Shown here piece after piece: positions 21,305 through 29,681 of a stretch of 29,785 nt of DNA (position 1 is the stretch's first letter; each line of letters opens with the position of its first letter). This DNA comes from a virus: IMG/VR virus record IMGVR_UViG_3300038450_000036, positions 1 to 29,785 of that record. One strand, written 5' to 3'. Under the pieces are notes generated by a model that was not told the origin of the DNA, did no database searches, and saw only the letters and a list, made by a program, of their open reading frames with translations. Both the position numbers and the translations under genes were made by a program.

Positions 21305-21308
21305 GTGC

Positions 21309-22625
21309 TCAGCGGTACTGTTCGTCCCTCCACAGAAGAACGCCCTTGCCCTTCGTCTTGACGTAGGTTGCGTTCTCGATCCTGAACGTGCCATCGGCGT
21401 GAACGACCGCCGTGGAGAAGCCCTGTTGCCAGTCGGGAGCGACCGTGTAGTTCGGCCACTGCCTGCCCTTGTACGGCTTCTGATCGATTTTGCAGAGGCA
21501 GCCTGCCTCGGCAGCCGTCAGTGTCGTCGTGCCGCCGTCGATGTCGTGGCGAGTTTTGTAGATGAGTGACTGACGGTGGGTGTGACCCACGATGCAGGAG
21601 TAACCGAGGTAGTCGAGCGTAGCGAGAGCCGACACGCCTGATCCCTGTCGGGCGATCCAGCCGTGGCGCACAGCCAAGTGGTCGCTGAGGTTGATCTGCG
21701 CCATGTCATACGGACCCGAAGGATCTACGTACTCGATGCCCAACTCGTCCAAGCGAAGCAAGTGAGGGATCGAGAGCACGGGCGGGCCATCCTCGTCCGG
21801 GGTGTCCGCCTGCTTGACGCCGTAGAGCGACCGCACTGCTGGCTTGTCGAGCAGGATGTTGCGCATGCGCTCATCGTGGTTGCCTGCAAGTTTGCGGATG
21901 CGCGCATTCGGGGCAGCCTGACGTACGCCGCGTAGGTTGTCGTAGCCGGTCTGGATACACTCGTTGACCGTGGCTCCGTTCTCCGGGTCTAGCCTGTGAC
22001 GGCTGATGTCCGGAAAGTCCACAGTGTCACCGAGGCTGACAATCTCGTCGGGCTGGTTCTGTTCGAGCCAGCCGCAGAGTAGGTAGTGCAGGTTCTCGTC
22101 CGCGAACGGCTCCTGCTGGTCGCCTATGATGGCGACAAGGTGTGATCCCTCTGTCGGGAGACTGCGCTGCGGCGCTTTCCACCCATCGCTACGGGCCGGG
22201 AAGATGAACGAGTCCACGTTGCGCTTGAGGCGGAGCTTCGCCTGGTGGTACGTGACCGGACCCTCTTGGCTCGGGCCATCCCACTCGTTGATGACTGCGC
22301 CCTCGATGTCCCACTCGGCGGGATCAAGGCCACGTTCTTCAAGCATGGTGTCCGGGTCATCGAGCTTGACCCCGACCTGGCGGGGAGTCGTGACCTCTGC
22401 TGTGCCCTTCTCTACCTTCACGCCCGGTCGGAGTGGGGAGTTAGACGGCGGGGCTAGGCCGTTACGCTTGCGGAACCTCCGGATGGAGTCCTTGGTGGTG
22501 AGAACACCTTGGGTGCTGAGTGATGAAACGATGCTGCTGTTGGTCTTACCTGCGGCGATGTACTCTCGGACTAGCCTATGAACTTTCGGGTCGTCAAGAG
22601 GACTGACGTTACTGCTGTTACTCAT
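21309..22625 (-). CDS. Calcineurin-like phosphoesterase with N-terminal helix-turn-helix
   Basis: The 438-aa protein starts with a helix-turn-helix-like region (VREYIAAGKTNSSIVSSL, TKDSIRRFRKRNG). A metallophosphoesterase core follows: IGDQQEPFADENLH (a D-x-Q variant of the usual D-x-H), SLGDTVDFPDIS, KLAGNHDERM, AVRHGW and IVGHTHR, giving all five metal-site motifs. Phage members are thought to act on nucleic acids or nucleotides, and the substrate is unknown. ATG 22625 has AAAGGAGATAAC directly upstream, a strong ribosome binding site. The start overlaps the stop of the LAGLIDADG gene (ATGA), so the insertion left its expression signals intact. Confidence 0.88.
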   Translation of the reverse strand: MSNSSNVSPLDDPKVHRLVREYIAAGKTNSSIVSSLSTQGVLTTKDSIRRFRKRNGLAPPSNSPLRPGVKVEKGTAEVTTPRQVGVKLDDPDTMLEERGLDPAEWDIEGAVINEWDGPSQEGPVTYHQAKLRLKRNVDSFIFPARSDGWKAPQRSLPTEGSHLVAIIGDQQEPFADENLHYLLCGWLEQNQPDEIVSLGDTVDFPDISRHRLDPENGATVNECIQTGYDNLRGVRQAAPNARIRKLAGNHDERMRNILLDKPAVRSLYGVKQADTPDEDGPPVLSIPHLLRLDELGIEYVDPSGPYDMAQINLSDHLAVRHGWIARQGSGVSALATLDYLGYSCIVGHTHRQSLIYKTRHDIDGGTTTLTAAEAGCLCKIDQKPYKGRQWPNYTVAPDWQQGFSTAVVHADGTFRIENATYVKTKGKGVLLWRDEQYR

Positions 22626-23104
22626 GTTATCTCCTTTGTCGGGACTCGGTAACTCTGCTTCAATTCTTTCATGCGCTCGTAACAAGCCTTGCGATACGAA
22701 GCCTCCTCAATACTAACACGTCTACCCGACGTAGAGGTATGTTCGTGAAACTCTAGAGCCAAAGTAACTTGCTCCTGCTTGATGCGGACATACGGTTGTA
22801 TAGATTGCAAGAACGCTGCGGCCTGGTCGCGATACAAATCGAGGCGCTTGCAAACATTCAATTCACGCTTAGGCGAGGCGAGGTAGCCGCCATATGTACG
22901 CGCGAGGTCATCAATAATGCCATGATACGTGTTGGATACCTGCACATGCAGTCGGTAAGTGTGCAGAAGTGTTCCAATCGAAGTATGGTAAGGACTTCGA
23001 TTGATAGATACACAGCCCTCCCCATCGAAGAAACCAGCAAGATAAGCCAGTTCGTAAGACTGCTCAAACTTGCTGATCTTCTGACTTTGGCTCGGTTGAC
23101 TCAT
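22622..23104 (-). CDS. LAGLIDADG homing endonuclease (single motif)
   Basis: The 160-aa protein has one LAGLIDADG-type motif, LAYLAGFFDGEGCVSI, with Asp and Glu at the expected acidic positions, then the strand pattern YRLHVQVSNTYHGIIDDLA and later QSIQPYVRIKQEQVTLAL. Single-motif members act as homodimers that cut long asymmetric sites. ATG 23104 is chosen because AAAGGATGAGA precedes it; an in-frame ATG two codons earlier is too close to that site. It overlaps the portal gene by 41 bases and the phosphoesterase start by four. AAAGGA ... ATGAGT occurs at both its start and the next gene's start. The gene appears AT-richer than its neighbours. Confidence 0.9.
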   Translation of the reverse strand: MSQPSQSQKISKFEQSYELAYLAGFFDGEGCVSINRSPYHTSIGTLLHTYRLHVQVSNTYHGIIDDLARTYGGYLASPKRELNVCKRLDLYRDQAAAFLQSIQPYVRIKQEQVTLALEFHEHTSTSGRRVSIEEASYRKACYERMKELKQSYRVPTKEIT

Positions 23105-25796
23105 TCTCATCCTTTGGTAGTGGTATCTTGTTGGCCTTGAAATACGCCTTGCGGAGCTTGGCTTCTTCCTCGGGTGTTACACGAAGCGGCTTTTCCACCG
23201 GGTCAACGACAGTGTACTTCTTGTCAGTCGCGACCTTGTGCTTGATCCGTTTCTTGGAAGGTGTCTCGATGATGCGATCTGGCTCACCCTTTACTTTCCG
23301 TAGCTCCTGATTCGCCTTGAGTGTGAACTCAACTGGTGGCTCTACTTTAGCAGGCTCCGGCTCTGAATCCGGGGTGTTCGCGAGATATACCGCGACCTCC
23401 TCTGCAACCTTGTGCTGGTATGCTGCTGCATTCTTCGGCCATGCCTTGCTCAACGATAGCAGGGTACCACGGTCGATCTTGTCTAGCTCGTCCTCTGTGT
23501 TGTCGGCCACGTAGTCCACGAACGGGAGGCCCAGGTCGGGGTAGTCGGCCATGAACTGATCGAAGTCGCTGCCCTCGCGAGCACCGATGATCGGGTGGCC
23601 CTGGTTCGACGTGTTGTATTTCAGGCCAGGACGACGCTCGTTGCTCACCTGCGGGACGGTGCCTGCGGGACCAGGAGCCATCGGGCTAGCTGCCGGTGCT
23701 CCGCCGCCAGGAGGCGCGGTGCCCGGTCCTGAGCCAAGGCCAGGAGGCGGAGGCGGCATGTTGATGCCTCCACCACCGCCGCCAGGAGGTCCAAGTTCAG
23801 GCGGGCCACCGGCAGGACCAACTGATCCGGGCATGCCGCCTGGTTTCTGCTGCTGTGCTCCTGCCATGCCTCCACCGCCGCCTTCGGGCATACCCCCACC
23901 TGCGCCTGCTCCGTGGACTAGCACGGACTCAACCTCGGCCTTGAGGTCGAGCGGGATCGGGAGTCCCTGCGTGGCGAGAGCGATGTAGGTGTCGAGCTTC
24001 GCGCGCTGCTGAGCGATGGTCTGCTCCTTCAACTCGCGGTTGTACTGCAAGACCTTTTCGCGGTAGTTCCAGTCGATGCCGATGAGCAGATCCTCGTTCG
24101 GGATCGGGACGCCCATCTGACGGAGGGCCATGAGGAACTGACGCTCGGTAGCCTGGTCGCGCATGTCGAAGGTCGCGAACTTGAGGTCCGGGACCAGGAG
24201 CTTCTGTACCTCCTCGATGTGACGCTCACCTGTCTCCTCGTCGGTGATGGCGACTTTTTCCCAAATCGGGATGCGTGTGTCACCCTTTGTCTCGTAGTCG
24301 TAGTGGCCCTGCGCCTCAGCCACGACGAGAGCACGCTCGCGGTAGTGCTCCTTGAGCATGCCCTGGAACGTGCGGAGGATCTGGTTCATGAACTCGGCTT
24401 GTAGCGCGCTAGAGGCGTACGGCTGTGTGTTGCTGCCCGCTGAGAGCAGTGACGGGTTCACGCCGAACACCTGCATGAGCCTGCGCTCGATGCGGTCGAA
24501 GTCGTCGCCCAGGCGAGGCATCTGCTCGCGCCCGAACACGTTGGAAATCTCAAGGCCGAAGTGGTGGACCATGACGCGGAAGTCAGATGACAGCGCGATG
24601 TCGAGGTCGTCACGGACGGACTCAAGCTCTTCCGGGCCGGGGAGCCACGGCGGGAGGCCGTCGCCCATGTCCATGATCCCTAGCTTGGCGAGGATCAACG
24701 GCGAGTACAGACGCTCAGCGATGGCTTCCTGCGAGGCCATGAGCTTTTCCTCATGGAGCAAGGTTCGCATGCCGCGTAGAAGAATCGGGGTGCCGTGGTC
24801 GTCCCAATTGTTCATCTTGTTGGCGACGTGGCGCATCATCACCGGGCTGATCGGGATGTGTTCACCCTTGAGCAAGTACGGGATCAAGTCCTCGAAGTTC
24901 TCGCGCAGGAGGTAATACTCGCGAGCCGGGAGCTTGGTCTGTGCGATGCGCTTGAGGTAGTCGGGCGGAGCGATCTTCAACTGCTTGGAGTTGAGGAACG
25001 GGAAGTTGTTGATCACGATGTCCTCGGGGTTGATCAACTCCTCATGCTCCCACACGCCCAAGTCCTCATCAAAGGACGCGAGAGGGAACGCCTCTCCGAC
25101 GACCCAATACTCGCGACCGAGGCCAACGAGGAAGTCTTCGTATTTGAGGTTGTCGAGGAAGATCGACTCGTACACTTCTTTGAGCTTCGGATCCTTGCAC
25201 TCAAGCTCCATGCCGACGAGCGGGAAGCGGGTGAAGATGTCGATCAGGATCGGGACGAGGTAGTGGGTGGCGTAGTACAAGCGCAGCCACTTGTGGAGCT
25301 TGTGACGATGGCCTTCGTCCGCAACATTCCACGGCAGGCCGCTGATGTCCCAATACTCAAGCGGATCGTAGAAACGCGGGATGGCGTTGTAGGCATCGCC
25401 TCCTGTCGAGGTTCCGACGCCGGGGTTTCCACCGAAGTTGGATTGGTGGTCAACCGCTGACATGCGGTAGTGCTCACGACGGCTTGCGCCCAGGTGCGGG
25501 CTAGCTCCCTGGCTGCGATAGCTCATGCTGCGTTTGCTCTGCATGGCCTGCATCTTGGCCTGGTTCTCGCCCAGCATGTTCTTGACTGACGAATCGTAGT
25601 TGTCCTGCGTGATGCTGCGCCCAAGCCTGACTCCGAGGCGGTCTAGGTCATGCCCTGCCGCCTGTAGAAGCGCGTGATTCGTGTGAACTGCCTCGCCGTA
25701 AGACTGAGCAGCGCGTCCGCTGTGACGCGGAAGAGTCATCCCGTGTCTACGGAGTTTGTCTAGCTCTGCCCGTAGTAGTTGGTTCTCGTCAGCCAT
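23064..25796 (-). CDS. Phage portal protein
   Basis: The 910-aa protein has the course of a portal: a stem/wing region (YYATHYLVPILIDIFTRFPLVG, YEDFLVGLGREYWVVGEAFPL, EELINPEDIVI), the crown-proximal LYSPLILAKLG, and QVFGVNPSLLSAGSNTQPYA followed by a long helix (ALQAEFMNQILRTFQGMLKE). Portals form the dodecameric ring at the capsid vertex through which DNA enters and leaves. Residues about 625-715 are a Gly/Pro-rich linker, and a charged Lys/Glu-rich tail follows, making it longer than most portals. ATG 25796 is preferred over a TTG directly before it. GACGTAAGTATTG, not a Shine-Dalgarno, precedes the start. Confidence 0.85.
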   Translation of the reverse strand: MADENQLLRAELDKLRRHGMTLPRHSGRAAQSYGEAVHTNHALLQAAGHDLDRLGVRLGRSITQDNYDSSVKNMLGENQAKMQAMQSKRSMSYRSQGASPHLGASRREHYRMSAVDHQSNFGGNPGVGTSTGGDAYNAIPRFYDPLEYWDISGLPWNVADEGHRHKLHKWLRLYYATHYLVPILIDIFTRFPLVGMELECKDPKLKEVYESIFLDNLKYEDFLVGLGREYWVVGEAFPLASFDEDLGVWEHEELINPEDIVINNFPFLNSKQLKIAPPDYLKRIAQTKLPAREYYLLRENFEDLIPYLLKGEHIPISPVMMRHVANKMNNWDDHGTPILLRGMRTLLHEEKLMASQEAIAERLYSPLILAKLGIMDMGDGLPPWLPGPEELESVRDDLDIALSSDFRVMVHHFGLEISNVFGREQMPRLGDDFDRIERRLMQVFGVNPSLLSAGSNTQPYASSALQAEFMNQILRTFQGMLKEHYRERALVVAEAQGHYDYETKGDTRIPIWEKVAITDEETGERHIEEVQKLLVPDLKFATFDMRDQATERQFLMALRQMGVPIPNEDLLIGIDWNYREKVLQYNRELKEQTIAQQRAKLDTYIALATQGLPIPLDLKAEVESVLVHGAGAGGGMPEGGGGGMAGAQQQKPGGMPGSVGPAGGPPELGPPGGGGGGINMPPPPPGLGSGPGTAPPGGGAPAASPMAPGPAGTVPQVSNERRPGLKYNTSNQGHPIIGAREGSDFDQFMADYPDLGLPFVDYVADNTEDELDKIDRGTLLSLSKAWPKNAAAYQHKVAEEVAVYLANTPDSEPEPAKVEPPVEFTLKANQELRKVKGEPDRIIETPSKKRIKHKVATDKKYTVVDPVEKPLRVTPEEEAKLRKAYFKANKIPLPKDENESTEPKSEDQQV

Positions 25797-25840
25797 CAAT
25801 ACTTACGTCGTTGATTTGACCCCACTTGGAGCCTTCCCTA

Positions 25841-26911
25841 TTAGGATAGCAGCTTACGTACTTGGTCCACACGGGCCTGTGAAACGAAGCCGTGGGTGTA
25901 CTGTGTGAGGATGTCAGCTAGCGGATTCTCGGCGCTGGCTAGCTGATACATGTTCTGTGGAGTCCAGCCCTGCTGATGCTGCTGCTGTAGAGCCTGCTGA
26001 CCCTGCTCCGCAGCTTTCTGCCGAACCTCTTCTGGTGTTGCACCCTGCTGCACCGCGTACTGCAACTGTTCGTCAATGGCCGGGTTGCCTGTCTCGGCTC
26101 CCTGATAGCCCACGAAGGGTTCCGCAACTGGATGCTGTGGTACCAATCCCTCACCCTCTACCGCGTTCGGAGGCGTTGACGGACCACCTTCGGCGGGCGG
26201 TACAGTGGTACCAGGCGGGGTTGACACATCGGCTTCGCGGGAGGTTGGTTTGCTCAGAATTTCCTCAGTGGTGATGCCGCAGTTGTTGCAGGCCGGTCCC
26301 TGTAGCGTGCCCGCTCGACACTCGGGGCACTGAATCGGAGACATGTCGTTGAGTCGGCGGTCCTGCTGCTGGCGACGGTCCTGCTCGGCGCGAAGGACGC
26401 GCTGAATCTCCGTGGTGCTGTAGCCCATGTTCTTGCGTTCTTCTAGCTCGCGCTGATGGTTGGCCTCGTCCTCGTCTGTCCAAGGAACACGACGCTCGGG
26501 TTCCACGCGACGTTCGGGTCCGCGTTCTGGAAGCTCTCCGTAGCTCTTCTTCTCGTACGAAGGATCGTTACCCTTTTCGAGCGCGTCGAGAACGCTGTCC
26601 TGCGGATCCTGGTCCTTCTCGACCTCTGCCTCCTCCTCAGTCTCGTCCTTGCGCTTACCACCCCAAATCGAAGGTAGTCCTCCTGGCTGAGCGGGAGGTA
26701 CAGATTCCTTACCGCAGTTCGGGCACTGCTGGAAGTCATGACGCACCGGCTGTCCACAGTCGGGGCACGGGTAGACCTGGCCCCATGGGTTATCCTCCTT
26801 AGCAGGTAGAGCACCGCCAGGTGGAACACCCTGGCGCTGTTCCTCTAGTTCATGTGGTGCGTACCCGGTAGGGAAGACCGGAGCCGCCTCCTTCACGAAG
26901 CGGCGAGGCAT
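25841..26911 (-). CDS. Zinc-ribbon head-region protein (356 aa)
   Basis: The function is not recognised. The N-terminus MPRRFVKEAAPVFPTGYAPH resembles that of the neighbouring modular proteins. Two zinc ribbons are present, CPDCGQPV ... CPNCGKES (about 48-67) and CPECRAGT ... CNNCGITT (near 195-215). Between and after them are charged and Pro/Gln-rich disordered stretches. The C-terminus (MYQLASAENPLADILTQY, QARVDQVRKLLS) is a short helical module. Its start overlaps the previous stop (TAATG), and an in-frame GTG lies 12 bases upstream. Its end carries tandem TAA-TAG stops. It probably belongs to the head or portal vertex. Confidence 0.65.
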   Translation of the reverse strand: MPRRFVKEAAPVFPTGYAPHELEEQRQGVPPGGALPAKEDNPWGQVYPCPDCGQPVRHDFQQCPNCGKESVPPAQPGGLPSIWGGKRKDETEEEAEVEKDQDPQDSVLDALEKGNDPSYEKKSYGELPERGPERRVEPERRVPWTDEDEANHQRELEERKNMGYSTTEIQRVLRAEQDRRQQQDRRLNDMSPIQCPECRAGTLQGPACNNCGITTEEILSKPTSREADVSTPPGTTVPPAEGGPSTPPNAVEGEGLVPQHPVAEPFVGYQGAETGNPAIDEQLQYAVQQGATPEEVRQKAAEQGQQALQQQHQQGWTPQNMYQLASAENPLADILTQYTHGFVSQARVDQVRKLLS

Positions 26912-28665
26912 TACTGCACCCACTCAGCGGGGAAAGTCACGCCGCCCGGAGTAGCGTCCTGGGCACGAATGCCCGGAGGCAGGTCGCGCTCTAGAGTAGC
27001 GGCTCCGATGCCGTGGCACCACTCGCATCCTGCGCCTCGGCAGTTCGGGCAATCCTCGGGGCGGGGCGGAGCCGCAGGATCCACTCGCGGTGCGCGAGGG
27101 TCACGCCCGCTCGGGGCGTTGGGGTCCAAAGGAAAGGCGGCTGCCCAGCGCTGCTTAGCTAGCGCTGTGTTGGTGACCGGCTCGACCTGGCCGTCGTTGC
27201 CCCACTGGTCTGTGTGCGGAGCCTGCTCCTGGTTCGGGCCTGCGAAGCCTGCGTCATCGAAGTTCGTTGAGGTCGGTAGCTCCTGACTCTCGGTGACTGA
27301 CTCACCGATGCCCTTGACCTGATCCTTCACTGTCGTTTTGATGTTCTCGCGCGGGAGGACCACGGTCGGGTCCATGTGGACGGTCGGGTGCTTCTTGCTC
27401 GGCGGGTCAACGGACTCTAGGCTCCAACCTGTGTCACCGTCTTTGCGGGCCTCGCCCTTGTCGATAACCGGCGATGCTTTGTCAGATAGACCGGAATTGC
27501 CCTCGGCTTCTGATCCCTCGCCTAGTGACTGATCTGGTTTCTCGTACGAATCGTCGGCGTCAGCGCCCTCGGCAGCAACGCGACCTTCGTGCGGGTCGTA
27601 GTCACCGTGCGGGTCATAGCGTTCTGCCTCCTGGCTGTGCCATGCCGGTCCAGGGTTCTCGCACCATGGGCAACCCGGAACGGGACCGCTCTCGTAGTGA
27701 CGACCCGATAGGTGGTCGCCCTCCATTGAGCCGTCGTCGTAGTTGATCGGCTGCTCGGAGTCAAGGTACGCGAGTTCCTGGTCAGAGTTGCCGTAGCCGC
27801 CTGGGTAGAAGCTCTCCTTGGCTGCCCAACGGATGTGGCCTTTGCGCACGTTCTCTGCGAACTGCGCTTTCTCTTTCAGATCCTTGTCGCCAGTCTCCTC
27901 GGCGTGCTCAATCTCCGACTCAGGGATCTTCTCGCCCTCGGGTACGTGGAGCTTGCGATGGAGGTCACCAGGCTTCTTCACTGCATCCTGGATCCAGTGC
28001 TCCTTGTCCTTGGACTCACGCTCCTCTAGTTTCTTGCCACGGCACGGTCCGCAGACGCCTCCCTTGAGGAAGCCCTCGTTCTCGCACTCTGAGCACTGTC
28101 CCTTCTCGCCACCATCGGCGGTCCGGGTATCAGCCTCAGCTAAAAAAGAACTCTGCTTACCCCCGCAGCAAGAGCAATCGGTGCAGTCGCAATCGGCTGG
28201 GCAACAGCCCTTACCAGCGCACTCCTTGCAGTGACCAGCGGTCTTGACAGATGACTCGGAGTGCCAATCTGACATGTCGTCATCGTCGTCCTCCTCGTCT
28301 TTCTCGCTCTCGACAGGCTCAGGAGCCTCCTTGAGTGACTTCTCGTCCTCCTCGTCCTCGTCCTTGTCAGCTAGCTTGTAAGCTGCGGTGCGGTAGTGAG
28401 AGAAGATGGTGTTGGCGACGGGGGCATGTGGAACGCCGAACTCCTCAGCGGCCTCGCGGATCGTTGAGATGAACTCCTGCTGGACGAGCGAGTAACGCTC
28501 ATCGAATTCGGGACCGCTAGAGGCTGCCTTGAGCCAGGATCCGAGGGTGTTCTCAACTCGGGCAGACGCAGTGACAAGCGCCTTGCGCTGTGCTCGACGC
28601 TCCTCCTGCTGATCTGAGGCTAGTGACTCGAAGAGTCCGTATCCGTTGTAGTCAAAGTCACTCAT
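26911..28665 (-). CDS. Cys-rich modular head-region protein (584 aa)
   Basis: The N-terminal ~100 residues are helical (RVENTLGSWLKAASSG, EFISTIREAAEEFGVPH). An acidic linker leads to a very dense Cys cluster (CKECAGKGCCPADCDCTDC, then SCCGG, about 147-170) and a DnaJ-like knuckle (CSECENEGFL ... CGPCRGKK). A module with KPGDLHRKLHVPEGEKIP and KAQFAENVRKGH follows; this string recurs in phage head-region proteins with no known function. Later come CPWCENPG and CPNCRGAGCEWCHGIG. VAAE near 364 and RWAAKE near 280 resemble the linkers in the other modular proteins. ATG 28665 overlaps the upstream stop (TGATG); a GTG directly before it is in frame. No enzyme motif is visible. Confidence 0.65.
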   Translation of the reverse strand: MSDFDYNGYGLFESLASDQQEERRAQRKALVTASARVENTLGSWLKAASSGPEFDERYSLVQQEFISTIREAAEEFGVPHAPVANTIFSHYRTAAYKLADKDEDEEDEKSLKEAPEPVESEKDEEDDDDDMSDWHSESSVKTAGHCKECAGKGCCPADCDCTDCSCCGGKQSSFLAEADTRTADGGEKGQCSECENEGFLKGGVCGPCRGKKLEERESKDKEHWIQDAVKKPGDLHRKLHVPEGEKIPESEIEHAEETGDKDLKEKAQFAENVRKGHIRWAAKESFYPGGYGNSDQELAYLDSEQPINYDDGSMEGDHLSGRHYESGPVPGCPWCENPGPAWHSQEAERYDPHGDYDPHEGRVAAEGADADDSYEKPDQSLGEGSEAEGNSGLSDKASPVIDKGEARKDGDTGWSLESVDPPSKKHPTVHMDPTVVLPRENIKTTVKDQVKGIGESVTESQELPTSTNFDDAGFAGPNQEQAPHTDQWGNDGQVEPVTNTALAKQRWAAAFPLDPNAPSGRDPRAPRVDPAAPPRPEDCPNCRGAGCEWCHGIGAATLERDLPPGIRAQDATPGGVTFPAEWVQ

Positions 28666-29681
28666 CACATGAACAGCGACTCGTCGGGGAGGTTGTCGCT
28701 CTTCTCCTGCTCTACTTGCTTCTCTGCTGCGACACGGGCTGTGCGCTGGCGCTCTAGTAGCTCTTGGCGACGAGCAATCTCCGCTTTGGCGAGGAACTGC
28801 TTGCGATAGTCTTCGACAGCCTCACCAACAAGACCAGCGGTCTTGCTCTCGATGAAGGTCTGTGCTAGCTGTGCAGTGACGCCCTGGTCGGCAAGTGCCG
28901 CCGTGTCAACGTCCACCACGAACTGTCCCGGACCCTCTAGGAGTAGACGGTCGAAGTCTGTGGAGTCTGCTTCGCGGATCATGTCATCGATTGTCTCGTC
29001 CAGCCAGCTACCACCACGACCCACGCGCTCGTTGTAAGCGCCCTGGCCGAGAGAAGCCTGCTCGACAGCCGAAGCCTTGAACGGCTCGACCGGGATGAAG
29101 GATTCGTAGTCCGCCTGCTCCAAGTGGGCAAGCGCCTCGCGGATTTCGTTCTGCTCATGCTCTGCTGCGAGAGCGATGCCGTCAAGCCGCCTTGCGTCGG
29201 CTGCCGGTAGCTCATCGGTGCCCACGATAGCGGCGACCTTGGCGACAACGCCGTCTAGATCATGGAGCCTAGCAGATAGCGAGGTCTTGTCGCGACCGTA
29301 GTCGGCGTCGAGAGTCTTGGTGAGGTAGTCGAGAGCGCTTTCCGGCTCGCCGGTGCCTGCGGTCTTGGTGTACTTGCCCTCAAGACGTGTATCGTACTTG
29401 GCGATACGACCGTTCTCCCAACGCACCGTAATCTCGTCATCCCAAAGGCCCTTGACGTTGCCAAGGATTTCGCCTTTCAGCCCATTCGGGGTTTCGATGA
29501 AGCGGGCACTCTTGACCTCGGTTGCGTTGTCGTCCTCCTTGTCCTTCTTGACAAGGTTGTTGAGGTAGTCAACAGCCGTCTGCTCGACTGCGCTGTGTTC
29601 TGTTCCGTGCGTGATCAGGGTGTTGCCGTGAAAGGCAAAGATCGTGTCACCCTCATATACGTAGGTGGCGGAAAGTCTCAT
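28665..29681 (-). CDS. Hypothetical head-region protein (338 aa)
   Basis: The family is not recognised. The first ~110 residues are beta-rich (MRLSATYVYEGDTIFAFHGN, GEILGNVKGLWDDEITVRW, NGRIAKYDTRLEGKY) and may form a barrel. From KTAGTGEPESALDYL onward the protein is helical with long charged stretches (EHEQNEIREALAHLEQ, RRQELLERQRTARVAAEKQ). Position upstream of the portal suggests a role in the head or packaging, by context only. ATG 29681 overlaps the upstream stop (TGATG) and lacks a clear ribosome binding site. Confidence 0.62.
   Translation of the reverse strand: MRLSATYVYEGDTIFAFHGNTLITHGTEHSAVEQTAVDYLNNLVKKDKEDDNATEVKSARFIETPNGLKGEILGNVKGLWDDEITVRWENGRIAKYDTRLEGKYTKTAGTGEPESALDYLTKTLDADYGRDKTSLSARLHDLDGVVAKVAAIVGTDELPAADARRLDGIALAAEHEQNEIREALAHLEQADYESFIPVEPFKASAVEQASLGQGAYNERVGRGGSWLDETIDDMIREADSTDFDRLLLEGPGQFVVDVDTAALADQGVTAQLAQTFIESKTAGLVGEAVEDYRKQFLAKAEIARRQELLERQRTARVAAEKQVEQEKSDNLPDESLFM

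Noticed and set aside
23650-23920. Gly/Pro codon repeats in the portal gene as a tandem DNA repeat
   Set aside because: The repeats are imperfect at the DNA level and are explained by a disordered Gly/Pro-rich linker.
24795-25460. 221-codon plus-strand ORF opposite the portal gene
   Set aside because: It is the antisense shadow of the strongly supported portal; its product is a low-information Val/Asp/Glu-rich string and it has no ribosome binding site or neighbours on that strand.
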